From NCBI GenBank assembly GCA_035610835.1, contig CM069442.1, positions 60,491,950 to 60,555,949 of the forward strand: a stretch of DNA of 64,000 nucleotides, in the 5' to 3' direction. The translations under genes were made by a program, and so were the position numbers. The notes under the pieces are model-generated. The model worked only from the letters and a program-made list of their open reading frames with translations. It did not search any database and was not told where the DNA came from. Of this stretch, positions 22,584 through 37,500 are shown in pieces. The first letter of the stretch is position 1; every line of letters begins with the position of its first letter. This DNA comes from Ophiura sarsii (lineage: Eukaryota > Echinodermata > Ophiuroidea > Amphilepidida > Ophiuridae).

Positions 22584-25500
22584 CTGAATATATCAGGAAA
22601 AAAAATAATATAAGGGATATGTTAAAACTTAGATGTAACTCAAAGAAGAATAAGTATTAGGAAGAAGAAATAGTAGGTCAGAGTCAGTCAAAGGTTTCAT
22701 TCAGCATATACATTATATCGCATTAAGAACTGGCTACAATATGGTACAAAAAGTGTACTTCTGTCATATGTTCTAATTTTGCAAACATTAAAATAATAAT
22801 AACATGCCAACAGCTTGCGGTAAATACTGTAAAAAACTATAACTTTATTTCGCATCATGTAAAATTACTGCTATTTAGGAGCCATTTAATTTTGTGAATC
22901 TGGAAATTTTACTGTTACTTTCAGTGCAAAAATGCCAGTTTCACAGGTATTTAATTTCACAAAATTCACAAAATTAAAATCCCTCGGGAAATTAAGTGGT
23001 TTTACAGTAATGCTTATTTGTTAATTGCATTCAAAAATAAAATAAATAAAACATAGGGACAATGTCCCAGATAGGTCGCCAGTTTATGAGGTAAATACAA
23101 TTATATCAATATCCACTTATAAGGTAACAGAAATAGAAGATTGAATATGAAAAAAGATAATAATTACTAAAATCATAAACAAAAAAGAATCTAAATGACT
23201 TTTGTCCCTATTTTGTGACCTTTAGCCTCTTTAGAATATAAAAGTTCCAATGTTGCATGATCCAAGTTAGGTTGTAATAGATCTTGTAATGAAAATGAAA
23301 AAACCCACATATTTGCATGAGCACTATTTTCAGACAACGTTAACACAAACCACTTATTCATCCCTTCCTATATAACTCTATTGCGGTTTTAGATTCTCTA
23401 CTTACTAGAAACGGTCTGCCCAGTAGATCATTCTCTCTTCAAAATCAATAGTGAGTCCATTGGGCCATCTTACTCCTTGGTCAACAAGAGTCTGGCGCCC
23501 TCTACCAGACATGGTAGCCTTCTCTATCTTGGGAACTCGACCCCAATCAGTCCAGTACATCATACTACAATATAAAGAAAATATCACATGTTATTGCTAG
23601 GCTTATTACAAGAATATTTATCATTTTTTTCTTGGAATTTTGATTTGAAATTTATCGTAATGGTAAAATCACCAACTACGATCTGACATTTCTTTGCCAT
23701 GACTTACAAAATCAAACTTATCTTCAAATTTACATAGCGGGTAACAGTTTGATATTGGTTTCTATAACCCTAACTCTACTACGCCACACGGCAACGACAT
23801 GGAAAAAATGTTTTTATAACACGGCATGCAGGTTTTTGGGCTACAAAATGGACCCAGGCTATATAACGAGGCGAATATACTGAGCCGTGTGTTACTGACT
23901 GCCGTGGTGTAGTGGTTTGGATCTGGGCTCTGGTGCTGGATGTCCGTGGTTCAAATCCCGGGGGGTCGGGGTGACCTTTCTGGTGAATTTTTGGGGTCGG
24001 AAAACAAATCTGTTGCCGTGTGGTGTAGTAAGGTTAGGGTTAACCAAGTTGTTTGGTTTTAGGTTTTCTCATTTTGAAAGCTACTGCATTCACAATAATC
24101 TTCTTATAAAGAAGCATATCAAGCATTGATTGTGGTTATCAATCAAATATAGTGACATGTTTATTTTAAAATGCCTATTTTTCACTCCCCAAGTACCCCA
24201 CAGTTGAACCCAGCCTTACCCCCACCTATAGCACCCAAGTAGGAGAAAGAAGAAGATGCCTGAAAAAGCATGTGGATTTGGGCTAAAAAGCCTGTAAATG
24301 GGCTGAACCCTGCACAAGGGTTCACAACAATTGTTCATGGGGATGTGAGCTGTGAAAAGTGTTATGCTGCCTCTCTACTTAAGTCCAAAAGATTGTACCC
24401 TGTTTAAGTATCCCCACCCCTAAGTTGGTCATGATGAAACCTACCCAGCACATGGATCCACGACAATTGCTCTGGGTATGTCAGCTGTTAAGAGTTGTAT
24501 TCTATCTCCTCCACTGAAGTCTGAGGTAAAGATTCCATCTAGCTGTTGGTCTGTCCAATACAATCTATTGTTCCTCCAGTCTACTGCTATACCTTCAGGA
24601 TTTTGTACATCTGAGATGGGTTAAAATAAAATTGCAATAATTACATTAAATAAATACATTTCTGATTTCATAACAAATAAAATATCAACCCAATGGGTAA
24701 ACATTTTCATGGATCATGATCATGGTGCAGGTGCCCTTATCCTAAAGATATTGTTTTTGAAAAGCAAGGATGTTGTGTGATTTTTTATAAATTTTTATAT
24801 AAAATATTTTTTATAAAACATGTTTTACTTCGAAACCCGAAAATGTCTTTAGATGAGTGTATACATATTCATAAAAGTGCTAGATTTTGAAAAAGAGATA
24901 CATTTTCAGATCAAATGTTGATGAAATATCTGACACAAAAAAACATTATGCTCCTTACCTTCAGTTACAACATCAACAGGTATACCAGATCCTGTAGAAG
25001 AGATGGATTTGATTTTATGCTCTCCAACATCCGTAAAGAAGATGTGCTGCTGATTGTAATCAAAATCTAGCGCCACTGCTGTCTGAAGACCTGTGATTGG
25101 CTCGAATGGTTTGGCATGATTTGTCTCGTCTAGGTGAAGACTCTGTATAGTGTCGGTTGCTGCAAACACAAGGTAACTGGAGACATCTACAAGGAGAATA
25201 CCCAGAACATATTAGAAATTCATAATAAGTGGAGTGTAAGGACAGCTAGAGATAATCACAAATCACAGGTATTAACATCATTTGGAACGGATTACCTTCT
25301 TTGTCAGAGTCATTGTTGTTATGCATTCATACACAAACCAATCAGAAAGGAGGGAACAAAAAATAAATTAAGAACATAGTGAATGTCTAATGGAACTCTA
25401 CGCCCACATATATGGGCATTCTTTGCAATCGTTGTGATATGATATGTAAAATTGTAGACAGGATTTTCCATGTAACTAATTTGAGACTCTTATTCAATAT

Positions 25501-28500
25501 GAAATCAAGAAACATCTTGGTGGTTTAATCTACTTTATATGCAGTATGAAAAACGTATGCAAAACGTTTGGGTAGCTTGGGGGACCAAAATCACTACATT
25601 CTAGGCAATAATGTTGGCACACTTTGGTACGCAGTAGGTCAAATACCCCCCCCCCCCCCTCCCTCATACCCCAAATCAATGTTGATTGAAGTTGTTTCTT
25701 CAAGAGGACAGGGGAAGGGGAAGGTCTCCGCTATTGTTTGAATGCAGACGCACATATTTTTTCCACTACACCATAAATCTTCCTGTCTCTTCTCAATGTT
25801 CACTAAGCTTTTGAACCTGCATAAGTATCTGCTGTACATACAATATGGAGTACCAAATGTAAGAGGTAAAGGGTACCAGTGTAGGATATATTCCATAGGC
25901 TCTGTCGTGAATGAGAATCTTGCTGTGTATTCAAGCTAGATGTACCCTCCTTACCTTCACAACTAGTGCCATCTGCAGCAAGTTGTCCATACGCACAGCG
26001 ACATATACTTTGTGGACTTTCACCATCAGGCATTGCGATACACAGGCCTTCACAGCCGCCATTATCATCTTTACAAGGGTTGTTATCTGTAATATACAAA
26101 GGAACAAGTTGCCAATCAGCAGATGGAACCTGTACTTAAAAGGTACTTTTAGTGATTTCAAAACAAGATTTTACATCTTCAAATTTTGTGAAACTGTAAC
26201 AGAATAGACCTACTCTATGGTCTATTTGGCCATCACGAGACAGTGACGTAAACCGCTTATTCTTCTAACTGCAGCACATAACGTGCGCGCCTACTCGCGG
26301 CTCTGGCGTATACACACAAGCGTTGAAAGGTGTTGAAAGATACATACATGTGCGTAAAAGCTGCATCTGTTATGTTACGTCACTTTCCAGAGAAAGCCAA
26401 ATAGATTATAAGAAATGTACCTATTATTTTTTCTCAAAATAAGTCATAAACATTGGAACTCATCTAATTTTGACAACATTCTGAAAAATGTTCTGAATAT
26501 TTTCAGAAATTATATCAATGGAAATCTCTCGAGATCAACTTTTTTTGCTGATGTCTGTTAAAGTTGCATGAAATGCATTCAATCATTTGAGTCAAATACA
26601 GAATGGTCAGCCTGCTGAAAATGCTCTAGAAACGTCAATGAAGTATGTGGGTATTGAACAATAATAAAAGTCTAGCTACATTTGTATTAACAGTCATTTG
26701 CTAAAGGACTCTACACTTTTGGATATGAGTCGTTACATAGGAAAGGTCTAGTGTACCAAATGCATAGGGATTGGATTCAAAACAGTCATTTACAGTTTCA
26801 AAATAAATCTTTCAAACATTACCCCAACTCCCTAAGCGTGTTTTTGACAATTAAACTATCAGGGGAGAAAAACAAGTCAAATTTAGGGGAAAGATCACTG
26901 TTCCCTCATGCCGGGGATTGAACCCGGGCTGCCAATGTTGAAGGCGGACACCTAACTGATTGCGCTAACAGGGGGAACTAGAAAAATGTAACTTTTTCGA
27001 GACCATTTGACGGCTCGCTGGATCATGCCACAATAGAACCGTGAGGCATGCGGTACAGCAGCTATTTGCTGTGGCCTATTGTAAGGTTAGGGTTAATGTG
27101 ATGGAAAGAAAATAGTATGATAAAAAACTAGAAAATAACCTTCTATAACCTCAGATTTATTGTGTGTTTCAAAAGGATCAGTCAGGCACTTCCCAAAATG
27201 CACCTTGAATCAGTAATTCCAGAAAGACTCTTATACATATAAGTGATAAATATCTCTCTTACCCGTGTCTGGTTGTACACGATAGTCATAGATGGCTATG
27301 TCTCTCACAAGGCTTATATCCCTCTTCAACACTATTGGGCTTTCAGTGCTGCCAGGTTCTTTGCTGGCTTTGTAAATTATCTCCTCTGTACGGTCTACCC
27401 AATAAACCTGAGAAAAACACGAACATACAGGTAAGCATACGGCATTATATAAGTTAAGATTAGAGCGAATTACAGGAAAATGTATGATTTGTGTGCGATT
27501 ATTTGAAGTTCATTGAATAGACTTATACACAAAAGAAATATATGTTTTAATGTTTGCGGTAGTTGCTTGTGAAAATAATTTAGCGTGAAAATGTCCATAT
27601 TGACGGAACTGAACCATGGTGGTAACCTTAGAGGCGGATATCTTCTGATGGTTTGTTTGTTAAATTCAAAAATACAATATATACTTAATGAACCAAATTC
27701 AAAGCAATGATCTAAAATACCTGAAAGCAACACAATTATTTCTATCCTTGACATTACTGAATCATGACTCCTAATGTATTTACCTACCACCACCATTCAT
27801 GGCTACTACTTCATTAAGCAACAAAATTTGCTGAACTATTAAAACTTTAAAAACTGTTTTAATTTTATAATGAAAAGGTTGAATGCAATCTGCATATCCA
27901 CAAAAAAAGCCTGTGTTTACAATGCACTTATCAATTGCAGCCCCGGCCCCGGGGATAGCGGGGATTAGGGCCGGGACGTACAAATTGCCCATTTGACGTC
28001 CCGGGTACAATCGTGTACGGTCCCCGCAGGGCCGGGCATCATTTTTTGTACATCCCTGCTATAGTCCCGGCCCCCCTTGGCGGGGACAAATTGTACAGTT
28101 CCGGCCACCCATTTCCCAGGACAAAGTATTCACCAGGCTACAGTTCCAAGATCGCTTATTTCTTTCTGCAACCATAACGGAATGCATTTCTATGTGTTCC
28201 CTATGTGTTATTAGGCTTATTCTGTCAAGCGCATCGTAACTCTAGCTTAGTTTTAGCAAGCGCCCGGGGTGTACGTTTGTGTACCTTAGCGTACGTCCCC
28301 GCTACACGCCCCGGCTAGCGGAGGCACAGTTTGTACGTCCGCGTACACTCCCCCGCATAGCCGGGCATCATGTTTTGTACACTCGTGTACGGTCCCCGCA
28401 TAGTCCCCGCGTCCCCGGGGGCTGGGCTTGCAATTGATAAGTGCATAAGCAAATGTAATAGGAGAGGGCCTGAGATTTCGATCCTGGCAGAATCTTTATA

Positions 28501-31500
28501 GAAGGCAAAATATGTGTGCACATACAAAATAAGCTTTTATGGTGACAATATTAATATATTAATTTAATAGTAATATTTAATCATATGTCGCCGCTGTTCT
28601 GTTAATAATCTCGTCCGGCCCTGTCAGCATGTATACAGATATGTTTTTGGCCCTTAAACATAATATAGAGCAGATTGCCCAAAGGTTATACATAGGAGGT
28701 ATTATTTATACATGCTGACGGGCCAGATGGAGATACAAGGATTTTACCAAACGGCAACGATATAATCAATGTAATATTACATAAAAACAAAGGGCAATAT
28801 TAAAAACAATATACAAATTGTATGAGTTTAATTTTGAATAGCTTCCTTTAGGTAGCCTGAGAAGGCTCTTTTTTTGTGTTAATATCATAATCAAATTATG
28901 ACACATAAACAAAATTAAAAAAATTAAAAAATGGTTAACCTCATTTAAAAATATTGCAATCCCATGTGGATTGGTGAGCTCTTGTCGTATATACTGCCTG
29001 TTGGATCCGTCCCATTCAATACGCTCCAGACTACTGGTCACACTATCCACCCAATAAACACGATGAGTAGACATATCAATGCAGATATCTCGTGGGATGG
29101 AGATTCCACTAGTAACCATGTCAGTACGATTGCTGGCGTCGAGGAAGGCTCTGGTGATTTTTGGCTGGACACCATAGTCTGCCCAGTAGATGTATCTAAT
29201 TGTTTGGGGGAAAAGAACAAAGTTGAACAACAGGATGTTTAAATATTTTACAGACTATGTATCATTAGCATGGTCCTCAATTGAAGTTGTCATTTGAACA
29301 ACTTTTAACAAGTTCATTGTCAGACTACAATACTGGAAAATTGGTGTTAGTACATTTGAGCTCATTTTTCTGATAATATTTCACATTCTTTGCACCAATT
29401 CATAGTTCAAAAGGGGCACCTACTCTTACATCATCAAGTATGGGGCATCCAAAATAATTATTCTTAGGAGACAACAGGCATCAAAATGTCTAACAATTTG
29501 GGTCAGACCAAATCTAGAGTGAGTCTTGATGAAAGCTTGACAGTTTCAAACAATTCCAAACTATTCCTATCGCAATCATATGTACAATTTTTATGAATAC
29601 CCACCACAAAGCGTATCACACAATTTGAAAGTTTTTAAGATCTTAGACAATTTTGGTGAATACCCACCAGAAAGCGTATCACACAATTTGGAAGATTTTA
29701 AGATCTTAGAAAATTTTAATTTGTTTATGATAATGATGTGGTAATTAATTCTTAAGAGATAGTTACTTCTGGATTTGGTTATGGGGAAAAAAACACTGTG
29801 ATATCTATGTTCTTACTTTTTGATAGGGTTGACAGCCATGGTTCTTGGTTTTTGATCTTCCGCTGTTTTCCATAGCACAAGTCTATTGGAACCGTCTAAA
29901 CGACTCATCTCTAGATAGGTGATGTCCCTAAACACATTGGGCCAATACATGTTACCTGTATGAGGGGAAAAGTCAGATTAGAAAGGCAAGCTAGTAGGTA
30001 TAAGTGGATCTTGGCTTCTGGTATCTCCTTGAAGTGCCATTTACTGGCTCAGAGATTTATTTTTCTACTTAAAAACTTCAGCTATTCATGTTTAATAATA
30101 ATAGCCTCTGTCACTTTACCTTGAAAAGACTTGGTGGTCGATATGATGGACAACTATTATTTTATTGATCTGTAAATATCAAAACATAATACAGTGGGCC
30201 TTTCCAACATTTCAATACCAATGGAAGATTTATTGCATAATAATGTTTCCTACCTGCAATCCAGTCTACGGCTAATCCTCTAAACCCATGATAACCACTC
30301 CCACCCAAGGCCAGATCTTCAAATCCTGAACCGTCTGGTCTCACACGACGTATAGCAGTGAGTTTATCACCACCATAATCGAGGTCAGCAAAGTAGACAT
30401 AACCTTGGCTTACAACAGGCTCGATATGAACAGTGTGACGGGCTGCAAAATGAAATCAGAAACAGTTATCTTCTTAGAGGTTTCATCAAGATCTGAGGGG
30501 TATAGGTCGCCCGGTCATCTGGGTATTTTTGTCATTTGCCATTGACAACAAAACAAAGGTTTTAACACATCCGTTTCTGCACTCTAAACCATACACAAGA
30601 TCGTTCCTAGTGATCGCGGGAAGCCGTGTAAAAAGACTGTTGTTTACATCAGCAAACGGCATGTGACGTCAATCCGGGCCGACCTATAGGAGTTACGTTT
30701 CAACCTTATCATTATGTACAAATAGCAAAGATGGTTTGATAAAGACCCAAGATTTTTCTTTCTTTGTGTTGCATTTCATAATACAACATCTTGTGCACTA
30801 AATAATATCTCTACTAATTGTGAAGCACTGTGGGTGATGATAACTTCAAAACCTCATGAATATATGCGATATGTGTGTTCCAATCAAATGCAGTCCTTTA
30901 CTACTAAGCACAAATAAGCGCAGTTATACCAACAGAAAACCGAGTACTGTGTAAACATTGGCCACTCCTTATTTTATGCTTATCAAGTTCGATTGAGGAA
31001 AAAAATTGTGTAATGCCACGAACGGACTGGGTATTTGCTCAACAGAGTTTTCCGCAACATGTGAGTGAAAATTGTAACTTTTTCAATGAATAATTAGGAG
31101 TGTAAGTCATGTCCGTATCATTAAATGACAATTTTAATTGACTTGAATCAGGATAATGACTTGATCAGTTGTTTAATCGGTAACGGTGAAGAATCAAATC
31201 ATTTTACTTTGGGATCTCGGAATTTCCCTCGGGGCACAGTTACCTCTAAACAACTGTTACGCAGTCATTATCCTTTAATTAAAATTACACTTGTCAGCTT
31301 TAGTTAAAACAATATGTAATAAACTTGATGTCTTGTAAATAATAATAATATGATGGACATTTATAAAGTGCCGGTATCCGCCTCAAGCCACGCTCACGCC
31401 GCTGTTGCCTATATTTATTATTACGCTGCTATAAGGAAATCGTCACAATCATTTCGCGTCACTTATGTGGCAACTGGCTAAGCGCACAACCATATCAACA

Positions 31501-34500
31501 CTTAGATTGTAATATACCCTTTTTAACAGCTACCCAATCTTGCTTGAGTGAACGAGATATATGAGCAACTCAAATATCATAATCTTTTTCCATAATATGT
31601 GACAAGTCGCATCAAAAAGGACATGTTGTCGGCAAACACAGTTGTGAGATAGAGGCCAATATATTTGGTGAATTATAAAGAAAATAATAGACAAAAATAT
31701 GCTTCTTCAAATCATATCTTGTGATTACAAAGTCTGATTACCTTCAACATGGTGTCATTTCAAAGCTTAAAATGTGCTCTTTCAAGCCATACCAATAGCT
31801 CAGATTTGACTCGGGCCTCCAACATGTCCATTTTGATGTGACGGGTCACATATTACCATTAGATTTGAATAATTTCCGTATTCTGTTCTAGGATTTAGAT
31901 TGCATAATACTTCCAAGTAATCATTTATTATTACTTCATCCAGTTTTCCCCCCTGAACTTTGAATTGGTATTTCATACAATATGTACTCAAAACAAGGAA
32001 GTGGTCAATGACAATGCACATTATTTAGGTTCACATAAACATCAAAAACAATTGTATCATGTCTGCCAATGACAGTTGGCTATGCGATGCAATGCATGCA
32101 TTATGGGAACTACAATAATGTGGAGAAACCAATTCTTACCTATGCCTGCACATGGGACCATAGCTTCCTGAAATCCATTATCTAGACCAAATCCTCTGAT
32201 CACATAATATGATGTTATCACAGCAAATGATGTCACATCTATATAAGAGGGAAGAGAGGATAATAATTATATCATAATATACTCTGGCAGATATAAAAAT
32301 CAAAATGAAATTGTAACTAAGAAAAGGCTTGAATTCAAGCAATTAAACTTTCATTTCATGAAGTTGTCCTAGTATAAATTAGGAATATAAATGTGAGATT
32401 TGACATTTAATATTTAACACTTTCCACGAGGCTATTAGATTTACCATATACAAAACAGATTTTCAGAAACCTCTTCCAACTTTCAAAGTCTATCTCAAGA
32501 ATTACTGTACCAATACTAGGCATGTTTGTACATGTTATAATGCATTTCTCGTGGTGATTCCAAATATGGGGATGCAAATCAATAAATTTGACATTTTTGA
32601 AACATTTTGTGAAATGTTGAAACTGTCGTCTGCAGACGACTGCCATGTGAAAGGTGTTAAGGTTAAAGTTAAAGTCCCAGACTGCGACAACAGATTCACA
32701 GATTTAGATGAAAGAAGTATAAATAGATTGGCTTTGGAAAGAAAAAAGAGTTATTCTAGACATGTTTCACATATCAAGAATACTTACTTGAACAAGTAGT
32801 GCCATCATCATTCAGTTGGAATCCTGTAGTACAAGCACAACTCTTGGTGTTCACCCCATTGGGTAGGCATAAATGCTGACATTCACCATTATTATTGCTG
32901 CAAGCATTACTGCTAGGGCCTTCCCTGGCATACACACGCAGACCCGTTGCCATGGAAGTACGGAATTGACTGTTGTAATCCACCATTGTGACAGGATTCA
33001 AACCGGTAGTCTTATCCACCCGTTTTATGGTTTCAGTGCCAGATTCTATGTGCATACGATGGAAGTGTTATGTTAGGTTTTAGCATTTAATAGATAACAT
33101 CAAGAATGACTAATTAACAAAATAAAAATTATTGTAAATCTCATGACACTTAAATTCCAACATGGGACAATGAATCTCTGGTTATCAACCAGTTTAGTTA
33201 ATGATCTCCCTTGGATGAGATGATTTCCGAAAGGTAAAATTCATTGAATCGGGTCACAAATCTGCTGATGAAAGGTGCAGCAGCATCTTAAAATTCATAT
33301 TAATGTTTAAATTATTTGATTATGCTCATTTCATAGATGGAATATGCCAAGTGACTACTACTCTAAGAGCAAAGAGACCTAAACAAGAGACACATTTCCT
33401 AGGTCATAAATGCCAACTTTGTTTTTTCTTTATCTGTGAGGCGAAAGGAATCTCACATATTCAATCACATATAATACATACAATTAGCACTTTGCACTTG
33501 TTATGCACCTGGCATGAATGATGCTATTTCTGATCAATTTGCAATGTTTATGCTGATTTTGCATTGGTCAAACAATAGCCTTATACTTACCAATGCTGGT
33601 TTGTATCCAGGCAGGTAGGCACACTATTGATGGGTTCATGCAAGTAGTCTATGATGCCTTGGTTTGTTGTGTATGGATAGGTAGGTTAAAAGGCTGCAAG
33701 GCAGGTATGTTGGTTGGAAGGTTTCAAATATCACACTACACACAATGTATGGCAATGTTAATAACAGTATGATGGATAAGTATTAGTACAGGTTAAATCA
33801 GGGGTAGTTTGATATGAATCAAAGCAGCGCAACCGATTTTATTGGCTTGATTCTTACCCTAATCAGTTGAAAACTGTGTTTACTATTCATTTGTACGGTT
33901 TGATGGAACAGACTTCAACACCATTGCTGTCATGTATGGCACCTAAAAGTATCCTCTTGGCATGCTCTGGCTGTGTCCAAATAAGTTTGATTACCATCAC
34001 TGTACACTTCAGATGTGTACAATATCAACAAACTTGAGGGGGGTGGCATTATCTGTCATGATACGACGTAAGTATGTATCTCAATTGTTCGTTCAGGAAA
34101 CTTTTAAGAGCAATGAAGCTACATATCATCCCATAATTTTCAAACATAAAACTTTGAAAATGTTGAAAGGATACCCCGTTTTAGATGCCATAAAGAAAAC
34201 TATGGCGGCATAAAGAGATAACAAGTCTGGTTTCTATTATTTGTTTTCTATTTCTCTGGGACAGATGACATATATACTGTGAAGATAATTCCAGCATGCA
34301 ACATGCAAACATAAATTAGTTTTTCTTTTTTTAATATCAACAGCAAAGCTAAGGGTTTAGCAGTGGTTATCAATTATGATAATGCTGTTGGGGTTGGGCC
34401 AAGATATTGATTATCCTCCTTTTTTTAAGGAAGCTGGCCCACTTGCCAATGCCTGGTATTTGATAAGGAAGAGCTTCACATATGCAAATTATGCTGGATC

Positions 34501-37500
34501 TAGGTGTTTTATCTGCAAGGTCATGGGAATAAATAGAATGGCAGAGACATGCATCTATCTGGGTTCTGCTTAACTGGAAATAAAAGGTTAACCAAACTAA
34601 GAAAAATTCATTTGCTATGATAAGATTCTCAAATAATTCACTGACAGTCAAAATCATGTTGTATTTTCATTCATTCTGCAACTTATAAAAAAAATATTCC
34701 CAAGTATAAATTAGAATATGTTAGATGATAAGTTAGATGCATGCATATTAATGACACTGTACAGAGGGTATCATGATTTGTTCTTTTTTAATACTGATTA
34801 TCAAATGATCTGCAATCATTTTTCAAAAAGGTTTGATAAATAAAATAAGGTGCCAATGGTATTTGACCCCTCTTTCTACTAATGAAATGTTTCTACATGT
34901 TATGTGCTACTTTACAGGCAAATGATCACGCTGGCACAATGTACCTTTCAATGACAGAATTATAATTAATATGACTCACATTTAACACAAAGATATGCAG
35001 GCAATAACATATTGTATATGACGTAGTGTCACATGGAAAAGAGTGTCACCATAAATCGAACCATTTTGCCGAGCCTCAACCTACCTGAATAGTACAGGTA
35101 ATTCTGATATATTGCCAAACCACGTCCATGTACAACACCCTCTAAAAGGGTTGTGCGTTGGCCTCCGTCAGTATTCATCATTTCAATCTGGTTGTAAAAA
35201 TAAAGAAATAATTAATACAAGTACTATTTTGAAGAAGAAAAAACATCTACAAGCCCAAATTTAGAAAATAAATAAAATAAAATAACTAAAATAAACATTT
35301 CATTTTGAACATTGGTATCCTTTTCGAATCTAAAATTTCATTGAAATTTTTCTGAAATGTTTGAAATACTTTGAAAAAATCATAACTGTTTTTACCAACC
35401 TTTTCATATGTGGCATCATTCCAGTACAGTTTTTGTGTTGGAATATCAATAATCATATAATCCACATGGTCTATGTTGTCATCTGCAAGTATAATAATGT
35501 CAGTACCATCCATCTTAGCTTTGGCCAGGTGGGGTGGGACGCCAGAATCCCCGTTGTCAGCCCAGTATAGCATACTGTATGGGTTAAGAATCAGTCAAAA
35601 TGAAATGGCGAGAGAAAGTACCTTTATTTATATTGAGATGAATCAAGGACAGAGTGGAAATTAGAGCGCCACCAAAAATTAAGACGAGGTGCGTGCAATG
35701 TCATCCGTCACATGTTTTTGACAATCTTGAATCTTCTCATGTCTGGAGTCAAGAAACAACTGGCAGCAACTCTAAAATCATAGCTAAAACACACTAGCAT
35801 TAGTGACAAAAAAACCTACCAGGCATGTATGTCTTGAGAAAATCAACATCAGTTACCAAAAAGTACACATTGGATATACTTTTTAAAAGTCTTATAATTT
35901 AAACTTCATACCTCACGTTACTTGCAATGAGTTTCAAATAGGACACTTGGTTCAAATATGGCAGTAGATTGAGTTTTAGTTTATAACACTTAACAGAATT
36001 TCAAACTTAATTAGTTTTAACCTGATATAATTCCAAAAGACACTTATATTTACTAACTTCTCACATTTATTTTGATTCTTTACAGATTACAATCCACAGT
36101 GAACAATCACAACATGTACCAAGCACAACACTTATTTCTTATTTAACTTCAAAGTTACATGATAAAACAAGAGGTGTAATCCACGAAGCTCCAGCTAAGA
36201 CATATCTTAACACTTTCCATGCGGCAAGCGGCTGCAGATGACATTCCAAAATTTCACAAAATGTTTCGAAAAAGTCAAACTTATTGAATTTCTTCACCAT
36301 ATTTTGAATCACCTTGGGAAATGCATTAAAATAAGTTCAAACATTCCTAGTATTGGTCCAGTAACCCTTTAGATAGACTTTGAAAGTTGGGAATGGTGTC
36401 TGAAAAATCTGATTTGGTATGGTAAAAATTATAATAGCCGCGTGGAAAGTATTAAGTGTTGATTTAAACATTAAATCTTCAGTATGAAATGCATCCTAGT
36501 TAAAAAATGTCATAAAAAATCAAGTAAAAATACAATAATCCATTGTAAGTAATGAAATGTGTATCTTTAAACAAGGCCTTTGGTTGGACTACACAACACA
36601 CTCTGTAGATGTACAGCATTGGCATTGGCCGGTATCGGTATTACTGCTATTCAATTTGTCTAGTCTATCGCAAAAAAATGTGATGCAAAAATCTAACCAG
36701 ATTCATGGTGAAAGTCATAAATCTTACCACATGACATGATCATCACGGCTGATTTCATAATTTACATCGATACGAGGCGCCATTGTTATATGATTCCTTT
36801 TGTGATTACGTGTTAAAGCAATGAGCTTTTTAACTTTGACGAAAATAAAATAAAAGCTGCTCGTACTTGTGGATTTATCATACTTTTTTTAGTTTATTTG
36901 AAGATGAAACTCAATCTTTGTAGGTTTGGCTTTGATGGTATGTGATCAAGTAGGGAATATTTTTCCATTGCACCTTTTGCTACATATTTGTGCAAAATGC
37001 TACACAAAATTTGGGAATTGCTACACAAAATTATCATTGTGTAGCACTTTTTGCTACACAAAAAAAAGCTTATGGACAATGCTGTAGATGTAGACTTGAA
37101 GGGTACTTGTAGCAGTCTTCTGAGCCTTCTGAACTTCTCATAAAACTGAGAACCAACTTACAATGAAAATGTATATGAATGAAGAATGAAGCTTTATATT
37201 AGCACTGAATTTGTCATAGATTTAAAAAAATATGCATAAAATAGATGTCCTTCACGATTAGTGCAATAAAGTTACCACACAACTTTAAAGATTGATTTCC
37301 ATACACAATGAGTTAAATAAAGTGCTCTGTGAGACTGAATCACTGGCCTAACAAATATTCTCCCAACTTACCCTTGTCCTGGATCAACACAAAGAGCAAC
37401 TGGATCCCCCATGACCCTATCCCCATGCCTGCCCTCATTGCCGATCAGTACTTTGCGGTAATTATCTTCACCGTCTATCTGCATCACTTCTATAGTCTCG

